The notes: generated by a model from the sequence alone, not told the origin. Counted from the stretch's first letter, positions 39,486-49,399 are shown. The stretch: DNA of 64,000 bases from Pseudomonas frederiksbergensis (GCF_001952935.1 NZ_CP018319.1:857501-921500), one strand, 5' to 3'. Made by a program: numbers and translations.

Positions 39486-41111
39486 TTACGCGCTTAAACG
39501 CGCTGTCACTTCATTCAACTGCCCCGACAACCCGTGAAGGTTGTGGCTGGCCGCTTCGGTGCGCTGCACGTTGTCCAGATTGGTGCTGGCGATACTGGTG
39601 ATTTCGGTGAGGTTGCGCGAGATGTCTTCGGCCACCGACGTCTGCTCTTCCGCGGCAGTGGCGATCTGGCGGTTCATGTCGCGGATGGCTTCCACGGCAA
39701 GGGTGATGCGCTCCAGCATGACGCCGGCCTGAGTCACTTGCTCGACACTTTCCTCGCTGCGCGACTGACCGCTTTCAATCGCCAGAGCGGCGTCCACCGC
39801 GCCGGTTTGCACCGTTTGAATGATCTGGTTGATCTCAATGATCGACGCCGCCGTACGCTGGGCCAGGCTGCGGACTTCATCCGCCACCACCGCAAAACCG
39901 CGCCCGGCTTCACCGGCACGGGCTGCTTCGATGGCGGCGTTGAGCGCCAGCAGATTGGTCTGCTCGGCGATGCCGCGAATCACCTCCAGTACCTTGCCGA
40001 TGCGCCCACTGTCGGTTTCCAGACGACGGATGACCGTGGCGGTATTGGCGATTTCGCCGCGCATTTGGGTGATGGTGTGAATGGTGCCCTGCATGACTTT
40101 TTCGCCTTGCTGGGCGGACTGGTCGGCATCATCGGCGGCGCGTGCCGCATCGGCGGCGTGACGTGCGACTTCTTGCGCGGTAGCGGACATTTCGTTCATC
40201 GCCGTGGCCACCTGATCGGTGCGGTTGAACTGCTCGTTAGTGCCGCTGGCCATCAGGGTTGCGATGGAATTCAGTTCACCGCTGGCGCTGTCCAGATCCG
40301 AGGCGCTGCGCTGCAAACGGTTGAAGGTTTCGGCAAGAAAATCGCGCAGGGTATTGGCGGCTATCGCCAGTTTTCCCAGTTCGTCCTGACGGGTGCTGGC
40401 CACGCGTTCGGCGAAACGCCCCTGGCTGAGTTGCGCCACGTACTCGATCAGTTTGCGAATCGGTTCGACCAGGTTGCGGTTGACCAGCCACAGGCTCAAC
40501 AACCCGATCAACAGCCCCGAGGCGAGCATCACTATGATCCCCAGCAACACGGTGCGGTCGGCGTCGGCGCTGATCAGCTTCGATTGCTCGGCCCCTTGCT
40601 TGCGTAACTCACTGACCAACTCACTCATCTGATCGCTGGTTGCGCGGTCGACACCTTTGACCGCCGTATCACCAGCCGTTGGGTCGGCGCCTGCCGCCAC
40701 GTAGGCGTCACGGCCCTTCCGATAAGCCGCGCCCAACAGACGATGTTCGTCCCGCAGGCGTTCGATGCGCGTCTTGAGTGACGGCTCGATACCCTTCTGC
40801 CCGGCCAGTTCACCGAGGATGCCCTGCACATCGCGCTGACGGTCTTCGAATTGCTTCCAGTATTTGTCCAGATCCGCAGGCTGCTTGCCGCGTAGCAGAA
40901 CGTTTTTCCACTCTTGTACCTGCACCTTGAATTGCAGGTTGGCTTCATCGATCAATTGCGAGGTGTGCAGCGGGCCTTCGATCAGATTCGCGTAGTTCTG
41001 AACACCGCTGGAAAGAAAGTGAAAGCAGGCCAGGGCGATCAACAGCATCGCGAACAGGCTGCCGCTCAGCAGGGCGAGAATTTGCGCTCTCAAGGACTTT
41101 TGCAAAAACAT
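39486..41111 (-). CDS. Methyl-accepting chemotaxis protein
   Basis: A 541-residue chemoreceptor starting [30 protein letters not shown] (TM1 about 10-35). A ~150-residue periplasmic helical sensor follows, then TM2 ([23 protein letters not shown]), a HAMP domain ([26 protein letters not shown]) and the signalling hairpin with the tip [42 protein letters not shown]. It lacks a C-terminal CheR/CheB-docking pentapeptide. The ligand is unknown. Frame upstream of the Met is open but unsupported. Confidence 0.93.
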   Translation of the reverse strand: MFLQKSLRAQILALLSGSLFAMLLIALACFHFLSSGVQNYANLIEGPLHTSQLIDEANLQFKVQVQEWKNVLLRGKQPADLDKYWKQFEDRQRDVQGILGELAGQKGIEPSLKTRIERLRDEHRLLGAAYRKGRDAYVAAGADPTAGDTAVKGVDRATSDQMSELVSELRKQGAEQSKLISADADRTVLLGIIVMLASGLLIGLLSLWLVNRNLVEPIRKLIEYVAQLSQGRFAERVASTRQDELGKLAIAANTLRDFLAETFNRLQRSASDLDSASGELNSIATLMASGTNEQFNRTDQVATAMNEMSATAQEVARHAADAARAADDADQSAQQGEKVMQGTIHTITQMRGEIANTATVIRRLETDSGRIGKVLEVIRGIAEQTNLLALNAAIEAARAGEAGRGFAVVADEVRSLAQRTAASIIEINQIIQTVQTGAVDAALAIESGQSRSEESVEQVTQAGVMLERITLAVEAIRDMNRQIATAAEEQTSVAEDISRNLTEITSIASTNLDNVQRTEAASHNLHGLSGQLNEVTARLSA

Positions 41112-41386
41112 CGGAAGGTACTCATGACAGGAATGAGGCACGCCGGGCGAGGCGTGAAAGAAGTCCGGACATCCCTGTCTGCGACCTTGGCCAGTGGTCA
41201 AAGCCGTGCGAGTTAACGTAGGCAAGATCGGCGGGCCAGAGCGGTTCTTTAACCAATTCCGACCGTCGGTAGCGCCATCATTTCGCCTCCACCGCCTTGT
41301 CACAAAACGGTCAAAACTCCTTGCAATGATGCGGTTCAAGTGAACCTGTGAAACCCGCAACAGGCGCCTCCTCACAGCGAGACCCC

Positions 41387-42409
41387 ATGAACCACAGCAT
41401 CGACCAACGTCATCGCGACACCGACCTGTTCGGTCTGCTGTACGGTTTCAGTTTTCGCCCCGGCGAGCGCGGCCGCGAGCTCGATTCGGCCAAGGCGTTG
41501 CAGTGCCTGCAACAACCCGGCGACAACGACGAATTTCTCTGGCTGCACCTGAACCTGGCCCACGCCGCATGCGAGCGCTGGATGAAAAGCCATCTGCAAT
41601 TGCCCGATGAATTTTTCGAAGCACTGCATGAAGGTTCGCGTTCGACGCGTATCGAGCATGTGGATTCGGCGTTGCTGGCGGTGGTCAACGACGTGGTGTT
41701 CAACCTCAGCAGCATGGTGTCGTCCGATGTTTCGACCTTGTGGGTTTGCGCCCGCAGTCGGCTGATCGTCAGCGCACGGCTGCAACCGCTGCACTCGGTG
41801 GACAAGCTGCGCTCGTCGGTGAAGGCCGGTGAGTGCTTTCGCTCGCCACTGGAATTGCTGGTGCATCTGCTGCGCGATCAGGGGGAAGTGCTGACCCAGA
41901 TCGTGCGCAAGACCAGCCTCAGTGTCGATCAGATCGAAGATGAGTTGCTGTCTTCGCGGCTGTCGACCAACCGGGCTGAGCTGGGTGCCAACCGACGGGT
42001 GCTGGTGCGCTTGCAACGCTTGCTGGCGCTGGAGCCGGGCTCGTTGCTGCGCCTGCTCAATCGCCCGCCGCAGTGGTTGCAAAAGGAAGACGTCAAGGAG
42101 CTTCGCAAGTCCACCGAGGAGTTCGCGCTGATCATCAACGACCTCACGGCGTTGGGCGAACGGATCAAGCTGTTGCAGGAAGAAATAGCCGCCAACCTCA
42201 ACGAACAGAGCAACCGCACGCTGTTCACCCTGACCGTAGTCACGGTGCTGGCGTTGCCGATCAATATCATCGCCGGGTTCTTTGGCATGAACGTCGGTGG
42301 GGTGCCGCTTTCCGGCGACCCGGAAGGGTTCTGGATTCTGGTGGCATTGGTCGCGACGTTTACCGTGATCGCCGGGCGTTGGGCGTTTCGTAAGCGCCAG
42401 GATTATTGA
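41387..42409 (+). CDS. CorA/ZntB-family cation transporter
   Basis: A 340-residue protein starting [24 protein letters not shown] long cytoplasmic alpha/beta funnel precedes two C-terminal membrane helices; the first ends in the gating motif GMN ([14 protein letters not shown]), and the tail is [16 protein letters not shown]. The divergent linker after GMN and the overall type are nearer ZntB (zinc) than Mg-specific CorA, but the ion is not certain. It stands alone, with an inverted repeat directly after its stop. Confidence 0.88.
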   Translation: MNHSIDQRHRDTDLFGLLYGFSFRPGERGRELDSAKALQCLQQPGDNDEFLWLHLNLAHAACERWMKSHLQLPDEFFEALHEGSRSTRIEHVDSALLAVVNDVVFNLSSMVSSDVSTLWVCARSRLIVSARLQPLHSVDKLRSSVKAGECFRSPLELLVHLLRDQGEVLTQIVRKTSLSVDQIEDELLSSRLSTNRAELGANRRVLVRLQRLLALEPGSLLRLLNRPPQWLQKEDVKELRKSTEEFALIINDLTALGERIKLLQEEIAANLNEQSNRTLFTLTVVTVLALPINIIAGFFGMNVGGVPLSGDPEGFWILVALVATFTVIAGRWAFRKRQDY

Positions 42410-42420
42410 GCCTCTACCTT

Positions 42421-42525
42421 GATCGTTCCCACGCTCTGCGTGGGAATGCATCCATTGACGCTCCGCGTCAACGCTGGACGCAGAGCGTCCGGGGCGGCAT
42501 TCCCACGCGGAGCGTGGGAACGATC
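42421..42525. repeat. GATCGTTCCCACGC-type inverted repeat element
   Basis: Begins GATCGTTCCCACGCTCTGCG and ends in the complementary AGCGTGGGAACGATC, with a second inner hairpin (GACGCTCCGCGTC). It follows the CorA-type gene by 11 bases. Copies lie at 47.7, 57.3 and 60.6 kb. Confidence 0.9.
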
Positions 42526-42640
42526 AGTATGGGGACGGACGGCATTAGCAAGAAACCCAAACACTGATCCAGCGCAGCCTCTCTGTAACATTCAGCAACG
42601 ATCATGGGCGACATTCCTTCTCTCCTCAGGATTGTCCGTC

Positions 42641-44254
42641 ATGGCGACTCCTTCCTTCTCCGCCGCCCAGGCGCCCACCAGTAGCTCCAAACCTCAACTC
42701 GATAAAAAGCCCAGCCTGCTGACCCTCGTGATTTTCTTCGCGGTGCTGGGCAGCGGGTTGTTGTTCACCGCCTACAGCCTGATGCACGACATGAACGAAC
42801 TCGGCACCGTGGTGACCACCTGGACGCCGTTTCTGCTGTTGGGCGTGGCGCTGCTGATTGCCCTCGGCTTTGAATTCGTCAACGGTTTCCACGACACCGC
42901 CAACGCCGTGGCCACGGTGATTTACACCAACTCCTTGCCGCCGAATTTCGCGGTGGCCTGGTCCGGGTTCTTCAACTTCCTGGGGGTGCTGCTGTCCAGC
43001 GGCGCGGTGGCGTTCGGCATCATCGCCCTGCTGCCGGTGGAGCTGATTCTGCAAGTCGGTTCTTCCGCTGGTTTCGCGATGATCTTCGCCCTATTGATCG
43101 CCGCGATCCTGTGGAACCTCGGCACCTGGTGGCTGGGTTTACCGGCGTCTTCGTCGCACACCCTGATTGGCTCGATCATTGGCGTCGGCGTGGCCAATGC
43201 CCTGATGCACGGCCGCGACGGCACCAGCGGCGTGGACTGGGCGCAGGCAACCAAAGTCGGCTATGCGCTATTGCTGTCGCCGCTGATCGGCTTCGCGTTT
43301 GCCGCGCTGTTGCTGCTGGCCTTACGTGCTTTCGTGAAGAATCGTGCGCTGTATAAAGCGCCCAAGGGCGACACTCCGCCACCGTGGTGGATTCGCGGCA
43401 TTTTGATCCTGACGTGCACCGGCGTGTCCTTCGCCCACGGCTCCAACGACGGCCAAAAAGGCATGGGCCTGATCATGCTGATTCTGGTCGGCACGCTGCC
43501 GATGGCTTACGCGCTGAACCGCACCATGCCGGCCGACCAGGCACTGCAGTTTGCCGCCGTGGCCGAAGTCACCCAGCAAGCGCTGGTCAAAAATGCGCCG
43601 TTGCCAGAGCCGACCGACCCGCGCGCGGTGCTGTCCGAATACATGCGCAGCAAGGAAGCCTCACCGCAACTGATCCCCGCCCTGGCCGCGTTGACCGGCA
43701 CTATCGGGAGTGAAGTGAAGGGCTACGGCTCGCTCGCAAAGGTCCCGGCCGAGGCCATGGGCAACGTGCGTAACGACATGTACCTGACCAGCGAAACCAT
43801 TCGCCTGATGGACAAGAACAAGGTCGGCAACTTCGACGCCGATACCCACGGCAAGCTGCAACTGTTCAAGCAGCAGATCGACAACGCCACGCGGTTCATT
43901 CCATTGTGGGTGAAAATCGCAGTGGCCATCGCTCTGGGGCTGGGCACCATGGTCGGCTGGAAACGTATCGTGGTGACGGTCGGCGAGAAGATCGGCAAGA
44001 CCCACCTGACATATGCACAAGGCGCCTCGGCGGAAACCGTCGCGATGCTGACCATCGGCGCGGCGGACATGTTCGGTCTGCCGGTGTCGACCACTCACGT
44101 ACTGTCTTCGGGGGTGGCCGGGACCATGGTCGCCAACGGCGGCGGCTTGCAGATGAAGACCATCCGCAACCTGCTGATGGCCTGGGTGCTGACCTTGCCG
44201 GCGGCGATTCTGTTGTCGGGCAGTTTGTATTGGCTGTTCACCCAATTGTTCTGA
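42641..44254 (+). CDS. Inorganic phosphate transporter, PiT family
   Basis: A 537-residue polytopic protein. The family's duplicated signature is present as GFEFVNGFHDTANAVATVIYTNSLPP in the first half and VSFAHGSNDGQKGMGLIMLILVG in the second, plus ADMFGLPVSTTHVLSSGVAG near the C-terminus. A large loop (about 300-430) separates the halves. It imports metal-phosphate with protons. The start MATPSFSAAQAPTSSSK was chosen because the longer frame runs into the inverted repeat upstream. Confidence 0.92.
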   Translation: MATPSFSAAQAPTSSSKPQLDKKPSLLTLVIFFAVLGSGLLFTAYSLMHDMNELGTVVTTWTPFLLLGVALLIALGFEFVNGFHDTANAVATVIYTNSLPPNFAVAWSGFFNFLGVLLSSGAVAFGIIALLPVELILQVGSSAGFAMIFALLIAAILWNLGTWWLGLPASSSHTLIGSIIGVGVANALMHGRDGTSGVDWAQATKVGYALLLSPLIGFAFAALLLLALRAFVKNRALYKAPKGDTPPPWWIRGILILTCTGVSFAHGSNDGQKGMGLIMLILVGTLPMAYALNRTMPADQALQFAAVAEVTQQALVKNAPLPEPTDPRAVLSEYMRSKEASPQLIPALAALTGTIGSEVKGYGSLAKVPAEAMGNVRNDMYLTSETIRLMDKNKVGNFDADTHGKLQLFKQQIDNATRFIPLWVKIAVAIALGLGTMVGWKRIVVTVGEKIGKTHLTYAQGASAETVAMLTIGAADMFGLPVSTTHVLSSGVAGTMVANGGGLQMKTIRNLLMAWVLTLPAAILLSGSLYWLFTQLF

Positions 44255-44276
44255 TCTGATCAATTTTTTAACTTTC

Positions 44277-44304
44277 CCGGCTCGTTCCTGAGCCGGTTTT
44301 TTTT
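44277..44304 (+). terminator. Rho-independent terminator of the Pit gene
   Basis: CCGGCTC-GTTCCT-GAGCCGG followed by eight Ts, 22 bases after the stop codon. Confidence 0.93.
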
Positions 44305-44434
44305 GTCCGAAAAAGCATTTCGTCGCAAATTCAGGGGATTGCGTTTTTATTATTGCCCCACCCTCCAGGTAACACTTCAGTTTGCTAACGTGTGGCCGAC
44401 TCTTAAGAGACTCGATGTATTCAGGAGTGAAATC

Positions 44435-45301
44435 GTGAATCTGTATATCAATCAGCTTCAGCAGAAAGCTGAATTCAAAGAAGCCATCTACGCCGGCGAC
44501 ATTTTCCTGAACACTCAGCTGTGCGCCGCCAAAGAGCTGTGTGCGTTCGCCCAGGAAAGCATCACCGCTGCCTTCGACGGCGAGACCAACCACCAGGCTC
44601 TGCACACGCTGATGCCGGTGGAAGAATTCGTGGTGTTGGTGACCCGCCTCAAGGGCCAGTTCACCAATAGCCAGCGCGCCAAGGACCTGATCCAGTCATT
44701 TATCGACGAGATCGGTATCGACCCGCGTGACTACATTTTCGACGTGCCGCGTATTCGCGTGGTGCCGAATTATGATTACTTGCACGCGGGTGTCAGCTAC
44801 GCCTACAAACCTCATCGCGACACCTGGTACGGCGGCGTCGATTGCCAGATCAACACCTGGATGCCGGTTCACACCATCAGCTCCGACCAGACCATGATGA
44901 TCAACGCTGGCTACTTCGACGTGCCGGTGAAGAACACCTCCAGCGAATGGAGCCTCAACGACTGGATCAACAATCAGCGGCACAACGCCAAGGACAACCT
45001 CAAAGAGGAAGTCCGTGTGCACCCGGTTCCGCTGGAGGCGATCAACACCGCGTCTGAAGTGCGCATCGCCGGCAACACCGGTGAGATGCTGATTTTCTCC
45101 GGCTCGCACCTGCACGGCACCGTGGCCAACCACACAGATCAAACCCGCTTCAGCGTGGATTTTCGCCTGATGCATCTCGACGACCTCAAGCACAAGCGTG
45201 GCGCGATCAACGTCGACAGCGCCTGCCCTGACGTCGGCGCCGGTTTCAAAGACTATTTCCACGCCCACGACTTTTCGAATTTCCAAGGAATCCAGCAATG
45301 A
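44435..45301 (+). CDS. Fe(II)/2-oxoglutarate-dependent oxygenase-like protein
   Basis: 288 codons from a GTG with AGGAG five bases upstream; the upstream frame runs into the terminator. The protein has the facial-triad pattern of phytanoyl-CoA-type oxygenases: HRDTWYGG (His127-x-Asp129) and, about 95 residues later, GSHLHGTVANHTDQTRFSVDFR (His225 or His227, then Arg238 or Arg244 for 2-oxoglutarate). So hydroxylation of a small or carrier-bound substrate is likely, but the substrate is unknown. It overlaps the methyltransferase gene by four bases, so hydroxylation then O-methylation is an attractive inference. Confidence 0.75.
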   Translation: MNLYINQLQQKAEFKEAIYAGDIFLNTQLCAAKELCAFAQESITAAFDGETNHQALHTLMPVEEFVVLVTRLKGQFTNSQRAKDLIQSFIDEIGIDPRDYIFDVPRIRVVPNYDYLHAGVSYAYKPHRDTWYGGVDCQINTWMPVHTISSDQTMMINAGYFDVPVKNTSSEWSLNDWINNQRHNAKDNLKEEVRVHPVPLEAINTASEVRIAGNTGEMLIFSGSHLHGTVANHTDQTRFSVDFRLMHLDDLKHKRGAINVDSACPDVGAGFKDYFHAHDFSNFQGIQQ

Positions 45302-46020
45302 CCAAGCGTCGCATCACAGCCGCCGAGGCCCAGTACAACGAAACTCGTGCCAACGTTCTGAAACGTGTCGATGCCGAATACGTGGCTGACGCGCCGTACG
45401 TCTTCGCCAACCGCATCGGCGTGACCGCGGCGCTGTCGCGCATGGAACTGTTCAAGAAAGTCGCCGAAATACCGGGTGCGATCATCGAGTGCGGCGTGTA
45501 CAAGGGCAACTCGCTGATGCTCTATATGCACCTGTCGATGATTCTCGAGCCATACGCGATCAACCGTTCGATCATTGGTTTCGACACCTTCGAAGGTTTC
45601 CAGAGCATCGACAAAAAAGAAGACCCGGCCGACGTCAACGAGACCATGTTCTCCGACACCGATCAGTCGCTGATTCAGGACATGATCGACGCCAACGACC
45701 TGCTGCGCCCGGTCAACCGCATACCGCGATGCGAACTGGTCAAAGGCGATATCGTCAAGACCGTGCCCGAGTGGGTCAAGACCCGTCCGGACCTGGTCGT
45801 GGCCATGCTGATCCTCGACACCGACCTGTACGAGTCGACCAAAGTCGCGCTGGAAACCTTCCTGCCATACATGCCAAAAGGCGCGATCGTGGTGCTCGAT
45901 GAAGTCGCTTACCGCAACTTCCCGGGCGAAACCAAGGCCCTGCGCGAAGTACTCGACCTGAACAAGATCGAACTCAAGCGTTTGCCGTTTGACAGCTGCG
46001 TAGGTTACTTCCACGTTTAA
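45298..46020 (+). CDS. TylF/MycF-family O-methyltransferase
   Basis: A 240-residue class I SAM methyltransferase. SAM contacts are IIECGVYKGNS (motif I, residues 62-72) and IIGFDTFEGF (92-101). LVKGDIVKTVP (148-157), LILDTDLYESTK (171-182) and GAIVVLDEVAYRNFPGE carry the Asp residues that bind Mg in the macrocin/mycinamicin sugar methyltransferases. Members methylate sugar or other hydroxyls. Its ATG overlaps the oxygenase stop (ATGA). No glycosyltransferase or PKS/NRPS gene is nearby, so the target is not obvious. Confidence 0.85.
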   Translation: MTKRRITAAEAQYNETRANVLKRVDAEYVADAPYVFANRIGVTAALSRMELFKKVAEIPGAIIECGVYKGNSLMLYMHLSMILEPYAINRSIIGFDTFEGFQSIDKKEDPADVNETMFSDTDQSLIQDMIDANDLLRPVNRIPRCELVKGDIVKTVPEWVKTRPDLVVAMLILDTDLYESTKVALETFLPYMPKGAIVVLDEVAYRNFPGETKALREVLDLNKIELKRLPFDSCVGYFHV

Positions 46021-46028
46021 CCATCAAC

Positions 46029-46195
46029 ATGGACGCTGACGGCGGCACGGTGCGTGATAACGGCGACGTGAACAGCCATGTCGCCGGAAATACCGCGTTG
46101 GGGCGCGTTGGTCAGCCGGATGAAATCGGTGCTGTGATTGCGCTGTTGCTGGCGTCGGGCAGTCAGTGGATCAACGCGTGGAAGCGTCGGCTGGG
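46029..46195 (+). pseudogene. Fragment of a short-chain dehydrogenase/reductase (C-terminal part)
   Basis: The reading frame DGGTVRDNGDVNSHVAGNTALGRVGQPDEIGAVIALLLASGSQWINA matches the C-terminal quarter of classical SDRs (VAxxTALGRVGxPDEIG ... WINAQ). The Rossmann fold, the catalytic YxxxK and the final strand are absent, and the match stops just before an inverted repeat. It is a leftover of a deleted gene. Confidence 0.7.
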
Positions 46196-46218
46196 GTGTT
46201 TTTATAAACTCCAGATCA

Positions 46219-46306
46219 AAAGATCGCAGCCTCGCTTCACTCGACAGCTCCTACAGGGATCGCATTCCAATGTAGGGGCTGTCGAGTGAAACGAGGCTGC
46301 GATCTT
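46219..46306. repeat. AAGATCGCAGCCTCG-type inverted repeat (third REPIN family)
   Basis: AAGATCGCAGCCTCG and CGAGGCTGCGATCTT form the ends; inside are TCACTCGACAGC and GCTGTCGAGTGA. It is wedged between the SDR fragment and the 3' end of the PACE gene. Confidence 0.85.
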
Positions 46307-46310
46307 GCTT

Positions 46311-46748
46311 TTAAGCTTCGTAAGACTGGCGCATGACAAACCGCTCGCGTACCACGTCATACCCCCAGTGGTAGACATAGGTGTAAGGCAGGAAAAACAG
46401 CAGCACGCCAATATCCAGCACGAACGCTTGCCACAGGCTGACCTTCAGCCACCAGGCAATCAACGGCACACCCACCGCAACCAGACCGCCTTCGAACAAC
46501 AGCGCATGGACTACACGTACCCAGGCGTTGCGCACCAGGTTGTAGTGTTTGAGCGCGCGGTCGAACAATCCGTTGAAGATCACGTTCCAGGCCAGGGCAA
46601 GTGCCGCGATAGCCATGGTCACGACGCCCATGTCGAGCAGCGGTTTGTCCATGATCCACGCCAGCAACGGGGTACAGATCAGGATGGCCAACAATTCGAA
46701 ACCAATGGCCTGGAAAATACGTTCGGTGATGGATTTGTTGACGCTCAT
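46311..46748 (-). CDS. PACE-family efflux transporter (copy 1)
   Basis: A 145-residue inner-membrane protein with four hydrophobic helices arranged as two tandem BTP units: TERIFQAIGFELLAILICTPLLAWIM, VTMAIAALALAWNVIFNGLFDRA, VVHALLFEGGLVAVGVPLIAWWLKVSLWQAFVLDIG and LLFFLPYTYVYHWGYDVV. PACE proteins such as AceI expel chlorhexidine and other biocides with protons. It is divergent from a LysR gene 90 bases away, the arrangement known for aceI/aceR, so that LysR is its probable activator. Confidence 0.9.
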   Translation of the reverse strand: MSVNKSITERIFQAIGFELLAILICTPLLAWIMDKPLLDMGVVTMAIAALALAWNVIFNGLFDRALKHYNLVRNAWVRVVHALLFEGGLVAVGVPLIAWWLKVSLWQAFVLDIGVLLFFLPYTYVYHWGYDVVRERFVMRQSYEA

Positions 46749-46838
46749 GGCCAGACTCCTCTAAGTGACTGTGGTTGCCATGATCTTTCTTCACATCGAT
46801 ACTTCATAACCAATAACCATCGATCAAGGCGATAGTTT

Positions 46839-47693
46839 ATGGCCTCTCAAGAAGTGTTGCAGGCCTTCGTTCAGGCCGCGACTCAAGGCTCGTTTTCCGC
46901 TGCGGCGCGCAAATTGGGCCGCAGTCAGTCGACCATCAGCGCCGCCGTGGCCAGCCTTGAAATCGACTTGAACCTGATTTTGTTCGACCGCAGCAGCCGC
47001 AAACCAAGCCTGACCCCGGCCGGGCACGTGATGCTGCAACGGGCCGAGGACATTCTGGCCGCCAGCAGCCGACTGGAAATGACCGCCAGCCAACTGTCCC
47101 AAGGGGTGGAGCCGAAGCTGACCGTGGCGATTTCCGACACGTATCAATCCGACCGCTTCGAAGCGGCGCTCAGCGCCTTCGAGCTGCGTTATCCCGACCT
47201 GGAACTTGAATGCCTGATTGCCGAGTGCGATGACCTGGTGGCCTTGGTGCAACAAGGTCGGGCGCATGTGGCCTTCGCCGAAAAACAAGACAGTTACCCG
47301 CCGGACCTGGTCAGTTCGACCATGGAAGAGCTGACCGAGATTGCCCTGTTCGTGTCCCGCGAACATCCATTGGCGACGCTGAGCCACGTCGATCAGGCCG
47401 TGTTGCAACAACACCGGGAGCTGCGTCTGGCGACGATCGTCAATCCGTATGAAAGCCGTGCGAAGGGGCGCGTCTGGTCGGCGCCGAGTTATCTGATGCT
47501 GCTGGAAATGGCCCAGGGTGGATTCGGCTGGGCGCCGTTGCCCCGGTGGCTGGTGGAGCGGTTTGGGCAAGGCACGTTGCAGGAACTGGTCGTGCGCGGC
47601 TGGCCAAAACCGGTGTTCGTCGATGCGCTGTGGTCACGGTTGCATCCGCCAGGGCCGGCGGGGAGTTGGTTGTTGGGCAAGATGCTGGAATAG
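46839..47693 (+). CDS. LysR-family regulator of the adjacent PACE gene
   Basis: A 284-residue protein starting MASQEVLQAFVQAATQGSFSAAARKLGRSQSTISAAVASLEIDL, the LysR winged HTH. The effector domain follows (LTVAISDTYQSDRFEAALSAFE ... GFGWAPLPRWLVERFGQGTL). It resembles AceR-type regulators in its relation to a divergent PACE gene. The inducer is unknown. An inverted repeat begins nine bases after its stop. Confidence 0.87.
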   Translation: MASQEVLQAFVQAATQGSFSAAARKLGRSQSTISAAVASLEIDLNLILFDRSSRKPSLTPAGHVMLQRAEDILAASSRLEMTASQLSQGVEPKLTVAISDTYQSDRFEAALSAFELRYPDLELECLIAECDDLVALVQQGRAHVAFAEKQDSYPPDLVSSTMEELTEIALFVSREHPLATLSHVDQAVLQQHRELRLATIVNPYESRAKGRVWSAPSYLMLLEMAQGGFGWAPLPRWLVERFGQGTLQELVVRGWPKPVFVDALWSRLHPPGPAGSWLLGKMLE

Positions 47694-47702
47694 CGGTGCA
47701 AT

Positions 47703-47810
47703 GATCGTTCCCACGCTCTGCGTGGGAATGCCGCCCGGGACGCTCCGCGTCCCTTCGCAAGCGTGACGCAGAGCATCACAGGTGCATTCCTTTGCGGCGC
47801 GTGGGAACGA
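47703..47810. repeat. GATCGTTCCCACGC-type inverted repeat, degenerate copy
   Basis: Same family as the copy at 42421. The left half is canonical and the right half has diverged (GGTGCATTCCTTTGCGGCGCG). It fills the space between the convergent LysR and ECF sigma genes. Confidence 0.85.
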
Positions 47811-47813
47811 TCG

Positions 47814-49049
47814 TCACTTCAATTCCTTGATCCGAGCCTCGATAAACCGTCGCTCCGGCACTTGCTGCGTCAACTCCAACGCCCGCTGATAAGCCGCCCG
47901 CGCCTCCTCTACCCTTCCCAACTGCCGACAAAACTCCGCCCGCGCCGCGTGCGCCAAGTGGTAATCCAGCAAATCACCCCGCGCCAGGATCCCCTCGATC
48001 AACGTCAGTCCCGCCAACGGCCCATCCCGTTTGGAGATCGCCGCCGCACGGTTCAATTCGATCACCGGCGAAGGCGCTGCCCGCAACAGCACGTCGTACA
48101 AACCCACAATCTCCAGCCAGTCCGTTTCCGCCGCCGTGGGCGCTTCGGCATGCGACGCCGCAATCGCCGCTTGCAGGCAGTAAGGCCCGAAGCGCCGGGT
48201 TGTCAGTGCACGCTCCACCAGGGCGCAACCTTCAGCGATCATCTCGGCGTCCCACAACGAACGGTCCTGCTCATCCAGCACGATCAACTCGCCACTCGCC
48301 GATGTCCGGGCCGGACGTCGGGACTCGTGCAATAACATCAGCGCCAGCAGCCCCATCACTTCAGGTTCGGGCAGCAGTTCCATCAACAAACGACCGAGCC
48401 GAATCGCCTCGCGGGTCAAATCCTCACGGGTCAGTTCCGCGCCCATGGATGCAGAATAACCTTCGTTGAACACCAGATAAATCACCCGCAGCACGCTGTC
48501 CAGGCGCTCGGGCAATTCCGCCAGGGCCGGCACTTGATAAGGAATTTTTGCGTCACGGATTTTCGCCTTGGCCCGCACGATGCGCTGGGCGATGGTCGCT
48601 GGAGCCGACAGGAAGGCCCGGGCGATTTCTTCCGTGGTCAGGTCGCAAACTTCGCGCAGCGTCAACGGCACCTGGGCGTCCGCCGCGAGTGCCGGGTGAC
48701 AACAGGTGAAAATCAGGCGCAGGCGATCGTCTTCCACGTCTTCGTCACTCCAGTCGGCCTGCTCCAGCGCCTCCAGTTGAGCGATCAGCATCGGTTGCGA
48801 AGCGACGAAGCGTGCACGCCGTCGCAACACATCAATGGCCTTGAAACGCCCCGTGGACACCAGCCAGGTCCGCGGATTGTTCGGCACACCGTCACGCTGC
48901 CAGCGCTCGACAGCGACGAAAAACGCCTCGTGCAAGGCTTCTTCGGCAAGATCGAAATCGCCGAGCAAACGGATCAGGGTCGCCAGAATCCGCCGTGAAT
49001 CTTCGCGGTAAACCTGCTCGACCCGAGCTCGTACCGACTCGGCCGACAT
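47814..49049 (-). CDS. ECF42-type RNA polymerase sigma factor
   Basis: A 411-residue protein. The N-terminal half has sigma-2 (LATLIRLLGDFDLAEEALHEAFFVAVERWQRDGVPNNPRTWLVSTGRFKAIDVLRRR) and sigma-4 (LTTEEIARAFLSAPATIAQRIVRAKAKIR). The C-terminal ~220 residues are a TPR-like/DUF6596 extension, as in the ECF42 group, which has no anti-sigma factor. It shares one base with the upstream YCII/DGPF-domain gene, the usual ECF42 partner, and so forms an operon with it. Target promoters are not visible. Confidence 0.9.
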   Translation of the reverse strand: MSAESVRARVEQVYREDSRRILATLIRLLGDFDLAEEALHEAFFVAVERWQRDGVPNNPRTWLVSTGRFKAIDVLRRRARFVASQPMLIAQLEALEQADWSDEDVEDDRLRLIFTCCHPALAADAQVPLTLREVCDLTTEEIARAFLSAPATIAQRIVRAKAKIRDAKIPYQVPALAELPERLDSVLRVIYLVFNEGYSASMGAELTREDLTREAIRLGRLLMELLPEPEVMGLLALMLLHESRRPARTSASGELIVLDEQDRSLWDAEMIAEGCALVERALTTRRFGPYCLQAAIAASHAEAPTAAETDWLEIVGLYDVLLRAAPSPVIELNRAAAISKRDGPLAGLTLIEGILARGDLLDYHLAHAARAEFCRQLGRVEEARAAYQRALELTQQVPERRFIEARIKELK

Positions 49050-49399
49050 CAGGCGCCGGGGTTCAACTGACGAACGGGACGTACCTCGACACAGCCGACC
49101 CGGGCCGCCGGGATGTTACCGGCGACCTGGATGGCTTCATTGAGATCCTTGGCATCGATCAGGTAGAAGCCGGCCAATTGCTCCTTGGTTTCGGCGAACG
49201 GGCCGTCGGTGATCGACATCTTCCCGTTGCGCATCCGCACCGTGGTCGCGGTCTGCACCGATTCCAGCGCCTCGGCGGCGACCATTCGGCCGCTGCCCTG
49301 GATCGCCTCGGCGTAAGCCATGCATTCAGCGTCATTCGGGCTTTCGGGCAGCGAGTGCAACTCGTGCTCGTTGCTGTAGACCAGGCATAAATACTTCAT
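49049..49399 (-). CDS. YCII/DGPF-domain protein, ECF42 partner
   Basis: A 116-residue protein starting MKYLCLVYSNEHELHSLPESP, with the DGPF motif in MSITDGPFAETKEQLAGFYLIDAKDLNEAI. Such proteins are encoded next to ECF42 sigma factors and are often their targets; their biochemistry is not established. Its TGA overlaps the sigma factor ATG. The shorter start was chosen because the family begins MKY(L/M)CL. Confidence 0.88.
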   Translation of the reverse strand: MKYLCLVYSNEHELHSLPESPNDAECMAYAEAIQGSGRMVAAEALESVQTATTVRMRNGKMSITDGPFAETKEQLAGFYLIDAKDLNEAIQVAGNIPAARVGCVEVRPVRQLNPGA

